Source of the DNA: JBBIPZ01 sp037442505 [NCBI: Deltaproteobacteria bacterium]
Lineage (GTDB): Bacteria > CALINM01
DNA length: 64,000 nt
NCBI GenBank assembly: GCA_037442505.1
Contig: JBBIPZ010000004.1
Span: 1 to 64,000 of the forward strand
Direction: 5' to 3'
Position numbers and translations under genes: made by a program. The notes under the pieces were generated by a model that worked only from the letters and a program-made list of their open reading frames with translations, had not been told where the DNA came from and made no database searches. This document shows positions 51,972 to 62,178 of this stretch, piece after piece; positions within the stretch are counted from its first letter, which is position 1; every line of letters begins with the position of its first letter.

Positions 51972-53327
51972 TTAACAAAGGTGTTTTATTAAAACATCTT
52001 TCAGTTCTGCAGTCCACTTATTGATAAGTTTGTCCTCTTTGCACTCTATCATCACCCTTAACTTTGGCTCTGTTCCAGAATATCTAATATTCAATCTACC
52101 TCTATAAATTTCTAACTCTTTTTCAGCCTCGCATATAACCTTATTTATTGCTTCTATAGAGCGAAAGTCTTTCTTTTCCAATACATTAATACTGAAAAGC
52201 GTCTGTGGATATGGAGTAAAGATTTTTGATAGTTCGGAAAGCGATTTGTTCTCAAGTATTATAGTCTTTAATAACTGCAGTGCCGCAATGACCCCATCAC
52301 CAGTAGTGGTATAGTCCAGCATTACAATATGTCCTGACTGTTCTCCACCCAAATTTAGAGAACTTCTGCGTAGTTCATCAACAACATATCTATCACCAAC
52401 AGGCACTTTAACAACCTTACCACCCATACCCTCCATAAAATCATTCAGAGCCATGTTGCTCATAACTGTAGCAACTATTGTTTTGTTCACCAATCTTTCT
52501 TCTTTAATCATGTTCATCGCAAGTAACCCCAGTATCTTATCACCATCAAGTATCTGCCCTTTCTCATCACAAAAAATCACCCTATCACCGTCACCATCTA
52601 AGGCAATGCCTATATCTGCTTTGGCATCTATAACATGCTTACTAAGGTGTTGAGGATACAAAGCACCACACTCTTTATTAATATTTTCCCCATCAGGGGC
52701 AACGCCAACGGCCACAACCTGAGCCCCAAGCTCTTCAAAAACCTTAGGTGCAATTTTATAGAAAGCTCCATTTGCACAGTCAACCACAATTTTAATGCCC
52801 GAAAGCGTTAATTCTTTTGGAAAAGTCGTTTTTAAGTAACTTAAATACCGACCTGCGGCGTCGTCAATCCTTGAAGCCTTGCCAATTTCCAGATGAGTAG
52901 GTCTTATATTATCAATTTCATCATTAAGAACAAGCTGTTCTAATCTATTTTCTATGTCATCGTTTAGTTTGAAACCATCTGCCGAAAATATCTTAATCCC
53001 ATTGTCAAAATACGGATTATGCGAAGCTGAAATTACTATGCCTGCGTCAGCCCTTATGCTCTGTGTTAAAAACGCTATACCAGGTGTTGGAATTGGACCT
53101 ACAAGCACACAATCAACACCCATTGAACATAAACCAGAAGCAATCGCCATCTCAAGCAGATATCCTGAAAGTCTAGTATCTTTGCCAATAAGTATTTTAT
53201 GGTGTTTTTTGTTATCAACTTTGAACATATAACCACATGCACGACCTACTTTCAATGCTACTTCTGGCGTAACGGGATACTGGTTTGCTATCCCTCTTAT
53301 TCCATCAGTCCCAAAAAGTTTTCCCAT
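51972..53327 (-). CDS. glmM: Phosphoglucosamine mutase
   Basis: A 451-residue alpha-phosphohexomutase converting GlcN-6-P to GlcN-1-P for UDP-GlcNAc. N-terminal LFGTDGIRGIANQYPVTPE, active-site serine loop VISASHNPYFDNGIKIFSADG, metal loop DGDGDRV, sugar-binding GGEQSGHI and phosphate-binding RYSGTEPKLRVMIE are intact. It feeds the wall pathway encoded by the dcw cluster, and follows the cdaA-ybbR pair in the conserved order. Confidence 0.97.
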   Translation of the reverse strand: MGKLFGTDGIRGIANQYPVTPEVALKVGRACGYMFKVDNKKHHKILIGKDTRLSGYLLEMAIASGLCSMGVDCVLVGPIPTPGIAFLTQSIRADAGIVISASHNPYFDNGIKIFSADGFKLNDDIENRLEQLVLNDEIDNIRPTHLEIGKASRIDDAAGRYLSYLKTTFPKELTLSGIKIVVDCANGAFYKIAPKVFEELGAQVVAVGVAPDGENINKECGALYPQHLSKHVIDAKADIGIALDGDGDRVIFCDEKGQILDGDKILGLLAMNMIKEERLVNKTIVATVMSNMALNDFMEGMGGKVVKVPVGDRYVVDELRRSSLNLGGEQSGHIVMLDYTTTGDGVIAALQLLKTIILENKSLSELSKIFTPYPQTLFSINVLEKKDFRSIEAINKVICEAEKELEIYRGRLNIRYSGTEPKLRVMIECKEDKLINKWTAELKDVLIKHLC

Positions 53328-53346
53328 AACTTCTCCTGCAAAATAA

Positions 53347-53943
53347 CTATTTAAATGTAATCTTTACTTTATCCGGTATAACTTTAACATTACCTGCCGG
53401 TGTAACAAGTTTAACGACAATTTCTTTTGCACCTTTCACTTCTCCTATCTGCTCAGTATATAAATACTCAATATTTTCAAGGCTTTTGGCTTCACCTTTT
53501 ACAACCACAAATTGAGGTTTAATCCTGTAACTAATGCTACCTTTATAATCTGCAATAACTCTCACCCTTTTTTCCACAAATGGCTTTATTTTAAAAGAAA
53601 TTTTATCGGGTTGAATGCGTATAACCTCTATATTTCTTGGAAAATCTAACATTGAAGTAGTTATTGGCAAAGAATATTTTCCACTCTTATAGCCTTTTAA
53701 TGAGATATCTAATTTGTTATCGTTTCTAATAAAATTAGAAACAATAGGTCTGGCTCCCTTTATCCAGACAGTTATATCTGATGTAGAAACATCATCAAGG
53801 TAAAATTCTTCGCTTACATTAGAGAAAAAAAGTGTTATTTTAATGGATGTTTCAACGCTTTCTTTTCCCTGCACATAAAACCATAAAGTTATCCCTAACA
53901 AAAGTGAAATCAGTTTTAAATAAAAATTTTGTGCTATCTTCAT
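53347..53943 (-). CDS. YbbR-like (CdaR-type) protein
   Basis: A 198-residue protein with one N-terminal membrane segment (FYLKLISLLLGITLWFYVQG) and YbbR-type beta repeats outside the membrane. In Gram-positive bacteria the homologue CdaR binds and modulates CdaA. It overlaps cdaA by ATGA and precedes glmM. Sequence identity in the family is low, so the call leans on topology and position. Confidence 0.87.
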   Translation of the reverse strand: MKIAQNFYLKLISLLLGITLWFYVQGKESVETSIKITLFFSNVSEEFYLDDVSTSDITVWIKGARPIVSNFIRNDNKLDISLKGYKSGKYSLPITTSMLDFPRNIEVIRIQPDKISFKIKPFVEKRVRVIADYKGSISYRIKPQFVVVKGEAKSLENIEYLYTEQIGEVKGAKEIVVKLVTPAGNVKVIPDKVKITFK

Positions 53944-54713
53944 TTTTTTGCAACCTTTTTGCCTGCTAACAGCTTGTTCAAGAGTCTTTCTAAAACCTCT
54001 GTCTCTAACTTCATCGTTATCTTACCATCCACCGCTACTGAGATGCTGCCCGTCTCTTCAGATACAACCACACAAACCGCATCAGTCTCTTCGGTAATAC
54101 CAATTGCCGCCCTATGTCTTGTCCCCAGACTCTTTGATAAATCTGTTCTTGTTGTTAGAGGTAAAAAACAACCCGCCGCAACTATTAAACCATCTTTAAT
54201 AACTACAGCTCCATCATGCAGCGGCGTCGCAGGATGAAAAATCGAAAGTATCAGCTCTTTCGTTATTTTTGCATTCAGGATTGTTGCATCTTCCATGTAC
54301 TCTTTTAGCTCATCATCTCTCTGGAACACGATTATTGCTCCTATTTTACTCAATGACAGAGAGTTAATAGCCTTGATTATCTCATCAAACTTTTCTTCCT
54401 GTTTGCTTATTCTGGAAGTTTTCGGAATTGCACCTCTTCCCATTATCATCAAACCACGCCTGATTTCCGGTGTAAATATTATGACAAGTATAACGAAAAT
54501 TGATGAGATGAAGTTGCTGAGTATCCAGTTAAGTGTAGAGAGCTGAAAAAAATCCGTTATAAAATAGGTAACAAAAAGGAGCAGAGATATAGCTACAAGT
54601 ATCTTAAGTGTTCTCGTTCCCTTTAAAAAAACAAGAATTTTGTATATCACAAAAGATATGACTGTAATGTCTAATAAATCTTGCCAGCGTAACGTATATA
54701 AAATGGTCTTCAT
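53940..54713 (-). CDS. cdaA: Diadenylate cyclase CdaA
   Basis: A 257-residue membrane enzyme making c-di-AMP from two ATP. Three N-terminal hydrophobic segments (to about 85) precede the DisA_N catalytic domain with the active-site motifs DGAVVI and GTRHRAAIG. c-di-AMP usually controls potassium and osmotic balance and cell-wall homeostasis. It sits with ybbR and glmM, the same trio as in Firmicutes. Confidence 0.94.
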   Translation of the reverse strand: MKTILYTLRWQDLLDITVISFVIYKILVFLKGTRTLKILVAISLLLFVTYFITDFFQLSTLNWILSNFISSIFVILVIIFTPEIRRGLMIMGRGAIPKTSRISKQEEKFDEIIKAINSLSLSKIGAIIVFQRDDELKEYMEDATILNAKITKELILSIFHPATPLHDGAVVIKDGLIVAAGCFLPLTTRTDLSKSLGTRHRAAIGITEETDAVCVVVSEETGSISVAVDGKITMKLETEVLERLLNKLLAGKKVAKK

Positions 54714-54718
54714 ATTTT

Positions 54719-55930
54719 CTAAAATATATCTGCATTTTTTATCGCATCTGCTACCAGAACAGTATCTTTGGCCTTTTTTACATCATGAACTCTAACAATG
54801 TGTGCACCATTTAGTATGCCAATAGCAATGGCTGCCATCGTGCCATCATCTCTAAAAGCTGCATCTTTACCTGTAATTTTACCAATGAACGACTTTCTTG
54901 ATGGGCCTATGAGAACAGGTAAACCAAAAACAGAAAACTCGACAAGATTTTTTATAATAGACAAATTATGTTCAAAAGCTTTGCCAAATCCAATACCGGG
55001 ATCTACAACTATATTTTCTATGGGCACCCCTGCTTGAGTTGCAGTTGCTATCGAATTTGAAAGACTATTTAACACCTCTTCCATAAAATCTTCGTAATTG
55101 GTATCTTTTTGCATATCCTTTGGTCTTCCACGTGTATGCATCACAACTAAACCTGCATTATGTTTGGCAACAACATCTTTCATTCCATCATCAAAATTTA
55201 ACCCACTTATATCATTAACAATATCTGCACCAGCTGATAATGCGGCATCTGCAGTGCTTGCTTTATATGTGTCAACCGAAATCAGTATATCTTTATTTCT
55301 CTTGCGTATCTCCTCTATAACTGGTATAACACGTCTTATTTCTTCCTCTTCAGGTATATAATCTGCTAACGGACGAGTAGATTCCCCACCAACATCAATA
55401 ATATCTGCACCTTCATCAATCATTTCCATTGCCCTTTTTACGGCTCTTTCGGTATCCTGATACAATCCACCATCTGAAAAAGAGTCGGGTGTTACGTTGA
55501 GTATTCCCATCAGAAGCGTCCTGTTACCCAATACAACTTCCCGATTTTTCACCTTCCAGACAAACTCTTTTTTTTCAATGTAGGCAAGTATTTCTTTAAT
55601 TTCAGCGGAAAGCTTTTTCATCGAAAAAGGCTGCAGCAGCAACCTTCTGCAAAGCTCATAAAGCTGTTTGACTGTCCCCATTACCAGTACATCAGTGCGC
55701 TCTATGGAACCAGTAAGAACTTCTCTTGCAACCGCAGCGTCTCCACCTATAGCAAGCATCTCTTGTTTAAGGATGTGTGCCTGAGGCAATTTGAGATTAT
55801 GTATTTTTAAATTGACTGTTCTGGTTTTTCTAAACATCGCTGCTACGCCACCACGATCAGAACCTATCTTCTCGATCTGTGTCCTTGCCTCATAACACTT
55901 TGAAATATTGACTAGTCTGATATTAAACAA
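54719..55930 (-). CDS. folP: Dihydropteroate synthase with N-terminal extension
   Basis: A 403-residue protein. The catalytic TIM barrel starts near residue 135 ([48 protein letters not shown]) and makes dihydropteroate from p-aminobenzoate. About 130 residues precede it, an extension seen in deltaproteobacterial homologues and absent from E. coli FolP; its role is unknown to me. The start is TTG at 55930 with AGGAGAAG upstream, overlapping ftsH by 8 bp. Confidence 0.94.
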   Translation of the reverse strand: MFNIRLVNISKCYEARTQIEKIGSDRGGVAAMFRKTRTVNLKIHNLKLPQAHILKQEMLAIGGDAAVAREVLTGSIERTDVLVMGTVKQLYELCRRLLLQPFSMKKLSAEIKEILAYIEKKEFVWKVKNREVVLGNRTLLMGILNVTPDSFSDGGLYQDTERAVKRAMEMIDEGADIIDVGGESTRPLADYIPEEEEIRRVIPVIEEIRKRNKDILISVDTYKASTADAALSAGADIVNDISGLNFDDGMKDVVAKHNAGLVVMHTRGRPKDMQKDTNYEDFMEEVLNSLSNSIATATQAGVPIENIVVDPGIGFGKAFEHNLSIIKNLVEFSVFGLPVLIGPSRKSFIGKITGKDAAFRDDGTMAAIAIGILNGAHIVRVHDVKKAKDTVLVADAIKNADIF

Positions 55931-57716
55931 GCACTTCTCCTGAAAAAATTAGGTCTATATCTCTTGCATCAAGTGTTTCTTTTTTAAGCAAAGCTTCAAC
56001 AAACTTTTCCAGCTTATCACTATTATCCATAAGTATTTTTTTTGCCATTTCATAGCTACTTTCTACAAAACGTCTGATCTCTGCATCAATTTCAATTGCG
56101 GTTTTTTCACTATAATTTTTATGTTCAGCAAAGTCTCTGCCCAAAAATATATGCTCTCCTCTCTTGCCAAAGGTAACTGGTCCCAACTTTTCGCTCATCC
56201 CCCATTCACAAACCATCTTTCTTGCAAGCTCTGTAGCCCTCTCAAGGTCATTGCCAGCCCCTGTAGTCATCTCGTTAAGTGCAATCTCCTCCGCAGCCCT
56301 ACCACCTAAAAGTATCGTCAGGTTATTGACAAGATATTCCTTAGTGTGATTATGTTTATCATCAATAGGAAGTAGCTGCGTTAAGCCTAAAGCCATACCC
56401 CGTGGGATAATCGAAACCTTGTGTATAGGATCAGCATTGGGCAACATCTTCGCAACAATAGCATGTCCGGCTTCGTGGTAAGCAGTCACCCTTTTTTCTT
56501 GCTCGCTTATCACCATACTCCTGCGTTCTGTACCCATCATAACTTTATCTTTAGCCATTTCAAAAGTCTTCATATCAACTTCTGTCTTGTCCAGCCTCGC
56601 AGCAAGAAGCGCAGCTTCGTTTACCATATTTGCCAAATCCGCCCCCGAAAATCCAGGCGTCCCTCTTGCAAGCAATGCTAGATCTACGTCAGCGGCAAGA
56701 GGTATCTTGGCTGTGTGAACTTTTAATATCTGTTCTCTACCTTTTACATCTGGCTTTGGCACAACAACCTGTCTATCAAAACGGCCGGGTCTTAACAATG
56801 CCGGATCTAATATGTCGGGTCTATTTGTAGCAGCAACTACAATAATGCCAACATTTGGGTCAAAACCGTCCATCTCAACCAAAAGCTGATTAAGTGTTTG
56901 CTCTCTCTCATCATGTCCTCCGCCCAGTCCAGCGCCTCTTTGTCTCCCGACAGCATCTATCTCGTCTATAAATATGATACAGGGGGCATTTTTCTTTGCA
57001 GAATCAAAAAGGTCTCTTACACGAGACGCTCCAACACCAACAAACATCTCAACAAAGTCCGAACCTGATATCGAAAAGAATGGCACGCCAGCCTCTCCTG
57101 AGATAGCTTTGGCGAGTAAAGTTTTGCCCGTTCCAGGTGAGCCAACAAGCAAAACCCCCTTTGGGATTTTTGCCCCCAGTCGTGTAAACTTCTTTGGGTC
57201 TTTTAAAAAATCTATAATCTCTTTTAGCTCTTCTTTAGCCTCGTCTATCCCCGCCACATCTGCGAATGTAACCTTGTTCTTGCTGTCTGTCTGTGTCTTG
57301 AAGCGTGCCTTACCAAAAGACAGAGCCTTGCCCTGTCCCGCCTGCATCTGCCGCATAAAAAATATCCATACTGCGATAAAAAGTATCATTGGCAGCCACG
57401 AAATCAACGCATTCTGCCAGAAACTCGTCTCTTCAGGTCTCACTTCCACCTTAATCCCCTTTTCACGCAGTATTTTAAAAACTTCAGGATCGGGCGGAAG
57501 ATATGTTCTAAATTCAGTCCCATCTTTATATTTGCCCGTAACTTTCTGGTTTTGAATTATCACAGAATCAACTGTCCCCTTTTCTGCATCAAGCAAAAAA
57601 TCACTATAAAGAATTTTGCTTACCTTAGCTGCTGGTTGATTAAAGTAGTTAAAAAGCAACATGAGTGTCAATAATAGTAAAACCCATATTGCTAAAGTTC
57701 TAAAAGCATTGTTCAT
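55923..57716 (-). CDS. ftsH: ATP-dependent zinc metalloprotease FtsH
   Basis: A 597-residue membrane AAA+ protease. Two transmembrane segments (about 7-23 and 105-123) flank a periplasmic domain; the AAA module has Walker A GSPGTGKT, Walker [12 protein letters not shown], pore motif [13 protein letters not shown] and the second region of homology; the protease has the zinc motif HEAGH. It degrades misfolded membrane proteins and regulators. ATG 57716 follows AGGAG. Confidence 0.97.
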   Translation of the reverse strand: MNNAFRTLAIWVLLLLTLMLLFNYFNQPAAKVSKILYSDFLLDAEKGTVDSVIIQNQKVTGKYKDGTEFRTYLPPDPEVFKILREKGIKVEVRPEETSFWQNALISWLPMILFIAVWIFFMRQMQAGQGKALSFGKARFKTQTDSKNKVTFADVAGIDEAKEELKEIIDFLKDPKKFTRLGAKIPKGVLLVGSPGTGKTLLAKAISGEAGVPFFSISGSDFVEMFVGVGASRVRDLFDSAKKNAPCIIFIDEIDAVGRQRGAGLGGGHDEREQTLNQLLVEMDGFDPNVGIIVVAATNRPDILDPALLRPGRFDRQVVVPKPDVKGREQILKVHTAKIPLAADVDLALLARGTPGFSGADLANMVNEAALLAARLDKTEVDMKTFEMAKDKVMMGTERRSMVISEQEKRVTAYHEAGHAIVAKMLPNADPIHKVSIIPRGMALGLTQLLPIDDKHNHTKEYLVNNLTILLGGRAAEEIALNEMTTGAGNDLERATELARKMVCEWGMSEKLGPVTFGKRGEHIFLGRDFAEHKNYSEKTAIEIDAEIRRFVESSYEMAKKILMDNSDKLEKFVEALLKKETLDARDIDLIFSGEVLV

Positions 57717-57734
57717 AAATACTCCTAAATTTAT

Positions 57735-57755
57735 TTACAAAAAGGCCCTTTGTAA
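57735..57755. repeat. Small inverted repeat between tilS and ftsH
   Basis: TTACAAA (57735-57741) and TTTGTAA (57749-57755) flank a GC-rich 7-nt centre. It lies in the 56-bp gap upstream of ftsH and could be an operator or weak hairpin; no function is assigned. Confidence 0.4.
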
Positions 57756-57772
57756 GAAACAAAAACTTCAAC

Positions 57773-59128
57773 TTACTGATCTACCACCAAAAACCTGTTC
57801 ATTATTTTACTATATAATTCACTTTCAAGAAAGTTTATTTTAAAAGTTAGTTTTGAATTTTTAAAAAAAGCTTCTTTTTTACCGCACAAAGGTGTGTAAA
57901 TAACTCTGCCATCAAAAACTACCAAAGGCAGTAAACGTCTTAATACTTGAGGAACACCTTTGTCGTTATACAGCTTCTTCAATTTCCTGCCATTGTAAAG
58001 ATCACCCTCTCTAAAACCTCTAATAATAACTGATGATATGTCTCCTTTAACCATTTCAATTTCGAAATAGCCCAAACAAAAAGGCAACATATTTAACCCT
58101 TCTTTTGCAATAAATTCGTATGGTGGCACATCAAAACATTTTTTGCTCACAAAAATTATATCAGGAGATTTTATAATAACAACATCATGTGGGAACTGTT
58201 GTCTAAAATTTTCTTTTTTTATTGCATTTTCATAAAACATATTTATGTGAAAGGCATCTATGCCGTGGATGCTACCGGTAAACTGTTCGTATATAGATCG
58301 CAACACTTCTTTACAAATAAAAACGTTTAATTTTAAAATATCGCTGCTATAAATGCTGAAATCTTGCGTTTCAGCAATGAGAAATCTATTACACTGTTTT
58401 TTTGCCTCTTCATCAATATAATTGTTCAAATCCCGGCAAATTTGCGATAAAGATGTTAAATGATTTATAGCCTTTTTATTAACCCTATTTAGTTGTGGTA
58501 AAACATTATGTCGGATAATGTTTCTGTCATAACAGAGTTCATAATTTGAGCTATCTTCGAGATAAAAAATGGCATTTTCGTCTGCATAAGCTTTTATGTC
58601 AGATTTTTCTATAAAAAGTAGAGGGCGAATAAACCTATCTGACATAACATTCATACCACATAGCCCTCTAAAGCCTGTACCTCTTGCGATTCTGTATATC
58701 AATGTCTCTGCCTGATCATTGAGGTTATGTCCCAAAGCGATTTTATTAGCTCCTGTTTTTTTTGCCACTTTAGTCAAAACAATCTTTCTGACTTCCCTGC
58801 CACACTCTTCTATGCTCATTTTCCATCTTTTTGAAAGGCTTTTAATGTTAGACGAGACTACAAAAAGTTTTAAATCATATCTTTTCTTAATTTCTGCAGC
58901 AAGCCTTTCTGCATCGTTTCCCGACTCTTCTCTTATCAGGTGGTTTATGTGGACAGGTATAATTTCTATTCCAAAGGCATCTTTGACACGATAAAGACAG
59001 TCTAACAGCGTCATAGAATCAGAGCCACCAGAACAACCAACAACAATCTTTTTGTCAATACCATATTCGATTAGTTTGTGTTGTCTGATACAGTCTATAA
59101 AGGCTTTGATTAGTTTACTTTGCTCCAT
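57773..59128 (-). CDS. tilS: tRNA(Ile)-lysidine synthase
   Basis: A 451-residue N-type ATP pyrophosphatase modifying C34 of tRNA-Ile(CAU) to lysidine. The PP-loop is SGGSDS (residues 33-38); HINHLIREESGNDAERL, ALGHNLNDQAETLIYRIARGTGFRGL and a C-terminal TilS domain follow. I chose ATG 59128; the longer frame starts with TTG 59161 inside the upstream gene. It overlaps that gene by 14 bp. Confidence 0.94.
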   Translation of the reverse strand: MEQSKLIKAFIDCIRQHKLIEYGIDKKIVVGCSGGSDSMTLLDCLYRVKDAFGIEIIPVHINHLIREESGNDAERLAAEIKKRYDLKLFVVSSNIKSLSKRWKMSIEECGREVRKIVLTKVAKKTGANKIALGHNLNDQAETLIYRIARGTGFRGLCGMNVMSDRFIRPLLFIEKSDIKAYADENAIFYLEDSSNYELCYDRNIIRHNVLPQLNRVNKKAINHLTSLSQICRDLNNYIDEEAKKQCNRFLIAETQDFSIYSSDILKLNVFICKEVLRSIYEQFTGSIHGIDAFHINMFYENAIKKENFRQQFPHDVVIIKSPDIIFVSKKCFDVPPYEFIAKEGLNMLPFCLGYFEIEMVKGDISSVIIRGFREGDLYNGRKLKKLYNDKGVPQVLRRLLPLVVFDGRVIYTPLCGKKEAFFKNSKLTFKINFLESELYSKIMNRFLVVDQ

Positions 59129-60857
59129 GTTTTGAAAGATAAGCCCTTTCGAGCTCTTCAATATAAAATCTATCCATTCCGCTATTGGCTATGAAATCTT
59201 CCTTAAGCTTCTTTTCTTTGTCATCAGATATGCGTGGTAAAATCTGAGTGATAAAAAACACTTCTTTCTTGATATGCCAGAATATATCTTGCCATAACTG
59301 CTTAGAAATATAAATGTCTGATCCCATTTCATCCCTTACTTTTTCTTCAACCTTTGAGATGTAGTAATCCATTTCCATTTCCTTTTCACCCCAAAGAGAA
59401 AAGACTTCCCAAAATTCATTTTTAATAATCTTAATCGCTTTATAGAAAATCACTTCATCAGTCATAAAACTTTTTAATGCATAATAACTCGGTATAAGCA
59501 TGCTTTCATCCATGCTTATGAGCGGTATTTGATTTTCAAGAAAACTGATCCTTTTTCTGCCAAAAGAGGTTAAATAAGGGTCATCATAAACGTCTGCAAA
59601 AAAGAGTTCGTAAAACAATCTTTTTTTCAGCCCTTCGAAAATACTGTAGTTATTGGTCAGGCTCCTTAGATGGTTCTCAGTAATATTAAACTCCGGAACA
59701 AAAGCAATTTTTGTTATTAACTGATGGGTAGCATCAAATCTATCAAAATATGTGATAATCGTGTTAAAACCTTCAAGAAGCTTTATATCGCCATCTTTCG
59801 AAACTTTCTCGTCAATCAGCCTGCCCACATCTAAAAAATACTGCTCAAAATTCATGTCGCGCGACCTTAGAGAATCTTTTTTTGCAAAGATAATCTTTAT
59901 TAAGTCGTCTTCAGATATTTCTCCTGTCTCCATAAATTTAGAAAGCAATGTCTGGATATCTTTTGGCTGACTTTCTACCTCTGGAATTGCAAAGCTTCTT
60001 TCTAAATTATCAAGGATACTCGCTGGAATCCCGTTTCTTATAAGCACAAGCCTTAATTTTTGAAGACGCGCTTCTTCAAATTCCAGTCCTTTAAATCTGT
60101 TAATTAATACAGAAACATACTCATTAACAAGATTTTGATTTTCCTCTTTAAGATAGGCACTTTCTACCCTTATCCTCTCCAGCTGGTAAGTATCAACCTT
60201 GCTTTCCAGATCCTTGATGCGTTTTTGTTCGGTTTCTGTCAATTCGCCTTTTAACATCAATTGCCATAACTCTTTAACCAAACCATCATATAACTTTAAC
60301 ATAATTACAAGATTATCTGGCTTACCAAGGCTCTTAAAGATAAGTTCAAGAAGCTCTTCGTCCTTTTCCTCTTCTACTAACGGAGTCCGTTTTAGTAATC
60401 TTCCTGTCTTTTTTAAAATTTCTTCCTGCTTTTTCCCTATATCTCTATTATCATCGCCGCCTAAAACGATAAAATAATAATTGGTAAGGGCACTTCCTCC
60501 ATTGAAAATATTAACATAACTGTCACTGCCACTTATATTGTCAGTAAATTCAATAACATCTTGACCTTTTTGTGTGGCGCCAAACATTACCAACCTATTT
60601 TTTACCTCTAACTTGATTAAATCCTTAAATGGTCTATCAACACCAAACATATATTTACAGAAGCTGCCACCCAAGCCTTTGTAAGTAAGTCCTTTTTTAT
60701 TGAGAGAAAAACCAAAGCCTTTAGAAAAAAACCTTTCTACATTATCTTCTTTGTTGTAAGCATAAAATGCCCTGTCATGTACGTTATGACCGTAAGCTAA
60801 AAAAACGTAGCGGATACGCTCGTCTACCTGCCCATGAAAGATGATTTTTTTAAGCAT
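59115..60857 (-). CDS. Unrecognised 580-residue cytoplasmic protein
   Basis: I do not recognise a family. No signal peptide or membrane segment is evident. An N-terminal beta-rich part (about 1-155) contains GQVDERIRYVFLAYG, SKGFGFSLNKKGL, FNGGSALTNYYFIVLGG; the remaining three quarters is helical and highly charged, with a probable coiled coil near 205-245 (TETEQKRIKDLESKVDTYQL). It overlaps tilS by 14 bp and heads the tilS-ftsH-folP run, so it may be co-expressed with them. The ATG has no Shine-Dalgarno, and a promoter ends exactly 6 nt before it, predicting a leaderless mRNA. Confidence 0.85.
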   Translation of the reverse strand: MLKKIIFHGQVDERIRYVFLAYGHNVHDRAFYAYNKEDNVERFFSKGFGFSLNKKGLTYKGLGGSFCKYMFGVDRPFKDLIKLEVKNRLVMFGATQKGQDVIEFTDNISGSDSYVNIFNGGSALTNYYFIVLGGDDNRDIGKKQEEILKKTGRLLKRTPLVEEEKDEELLELIFKSLGKPDNLVIMLKLYDGLVKELWQLMLKGELTETEQKRIKDLESKVDTYQLERIRVESAYLKEENQNLVNEYVSVLINRFKGLEFEEARLQKLRLVLIRNGIPASILDNLERSFAIPEVESQPKDIQTLLSKFMETGEISEDDLIKIIFAKKDSLRSRDMNFEQYFLDVGRLIDEKVSKDGDIKLLEGFNTIITYFDRFDATHQLITKIAFVPEFNITENHLRSLTNNYSIFEGLKKRLFYELFFADVYDDPYLTSFGRKRISFLENQIPLISMDESMLIPSYYALKSFMTDEVIFYKAIKIIKNEFWEVFSLWGEKEMEMDYYISKVEEKVRDEMGSDIYISKQLWQDIFWHIKKEVFFITQILPRISDDKEKKLKEDFIANSGMDRFYIEELERAYLSKHGAK

Positions 60858-60863
60858 ACAAAA

Positions 60864-60892
60864 ATTTTACATTTAAGCATACTTTAAGGCAA
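60864..60892 (-). promoter_or_regulatory. Promoter predicting a leaderless mRNA for the 580-residue protein
   Basis: TTGCCT (minus strand, 60892-60887), 17 bp, TAAAAT (60869-60864), then exactly 6 nt to the ATG at 60857. Predicted +1 is the A of ATG. The rest of 60858-61041 shows nothing else I recognise. Confidence 0.6.
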
Positions 60893-61041
60893 TAAAATAA
60901 CGTTGGGAAGTTTGAAAAAGGTCTCTTACTCTGGGATACAGGCCAACCAATGGTTGTAAGTTATTATTTTATAAAAATCTTTTAAATTAGTTTCAAAGAT
61001 TTCAGAAACATTTGCAGGATTTTACAAAGTTTTAGATGATA

Positions 61042-62172
61042 TCACTTTTTTTCAATCAATCTGTATAAAGTGATTTTCTCCCTATTTTTGTCGGTAAAGA
61101 TAAACGTTCTGTTATCACCACCCCAAAAAAGTTCACCAAACATTTTTTTCTCTATATTCATACTCGCTAACTGCCTTGGATTACGATTTAATTCAAAAAT
61201 TTCAAAGCTTTCCTGCTCTGATAATCTTGCCAGAAGGTTACCAGAAGGTGAAACCACCATCTCTTTTCTTAAATCAAAAAAATCTTTCATAAAATTAAAG
61301 TGAGAACGAATATCTGCTTTACTTTCTATATAGCCACGCTCCTTTAGCGTCATATATACCACGTTGTCATCATTCAGAAAGTCTGCAAATTCGATAAAAA
61401 GCCTTTCATCAGTAATCCTGGAGTAAGATAGAGAAGGCAGTTGAAGTAGTATTATTGTCTTGTGATCTCCAGACATCAGTATTTTGTCTTCACTTTCATT
61501 AATGCTAAACGAACTTATAAAATTAAGCGGCACTTTAACCTTATTTTTCTCGAGATAGCTACTTTTTAAATCCTGCAAAAACGAAAAAAAGGGTATTTTA
61601 AATTGTTGGATATAATAAACAATGTTGCCTTCATAAACAACTACCAAACCACCGTTTTTGAGGGTTTTAATAAATTTAATAGGTTTTTTTAAAAACCTGA
61701 GCTTTCCTTCATACACTTTTGATTTAATATCAAATACATGTATATCCCCATCTGTATCAACAATAAACAGCCTTTCTCCATTAACATCCGTTGTAGCAAT
61801 GGACACAGTAATATTTTTTAGACCTGAACTCCATAAAAACTGGGGAATAAGCATCTTTTTTGCTACATCTTTTTGAACTACATCGTTTTCAGCATTTTGC
61901 CAATTAACAACATTAAATTTGTCTTTAAAATATATGTCGCCTACAGGAAAAAAAACATCGCTTTTAACAGAAAAGGCTTTAAGTGAATCTCCATTATATA
62001 ACAAAACATTTTTTGTATCTTTAGTAACCCATATCTTGCCTCGCTCAAAATCACCAAGTGGTACCACTTCTTTGCTTTCTAAGTTAATAAGTTTAAGGGA
62101 AACAAGTGCCTGTGCATTCAGCAGGGCTGGAATAAAAAACAAAAACAAAAATAAAAAGCCTTTTTTTAACAT
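61042..62172 (-). CDS. Exported beta-propeller-like protein of unknown function
   Basis: A 376-residue protein with a signal peptide (MLKKGFLFLFLFFIPALLNA, cleavage near LNA-QA). The mature part is rich in short beta-strand repeats of WD/YVTN style: ERLFIVDTDGDIHVFDIKSK, NGGLVVVYEGNIVYYI, EDKILMSGDHKTIILLQL, GGDNRTFIFTDKNREKITLY. This suggests a propeller in the periplasm or on the surface. No catalytic motif is seen and I do not know a named family. ATG 62172 has no Shine-Dalgarno but a promoter 6 nt upstream. Confidence 0.8.
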   Translation of the reverse strand: MLKKGFLFLFLFFIPALLNAQALVSLKLINLESKEVVPLGDFERGKIWVTKDTKNVLLYNGDSLKAFSVKSDVFFPVGDIYFKDKFNVVNWQNAENDVVQKDVAKKMLIPQFLWSSGLKNITVSIATTDVNGERLFIVDTDGDIHVFDIKSKVYEGKLRFLKKPIKFIKTLKNGGLVVVYEGNIVYYIQQFKIPFFSFLQDLKSSYLEKNKVKVPLNFISSFSINESEDKILMSGDHKTIILLQLPSLSYSRITDERLFIEFADFLNDDNVVYMTLKERGYIESKADIRSHFNFMKDFFDLRKEMVVSPSGNLLARLSEQESFEIFELNRNPRQLASMNIEKKMFGELFWGGDNRTFIFTDKNREKITLYRLIEKK

Positions 62173-62178
62173 CAATTT

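Noticed and set aside
56974-57555. 193-residue open frame antisense to ftsH
   Set aside because: FtsH is fully conserved on the other strand; the antisense frame shows no motif, ribosome site or promoter.
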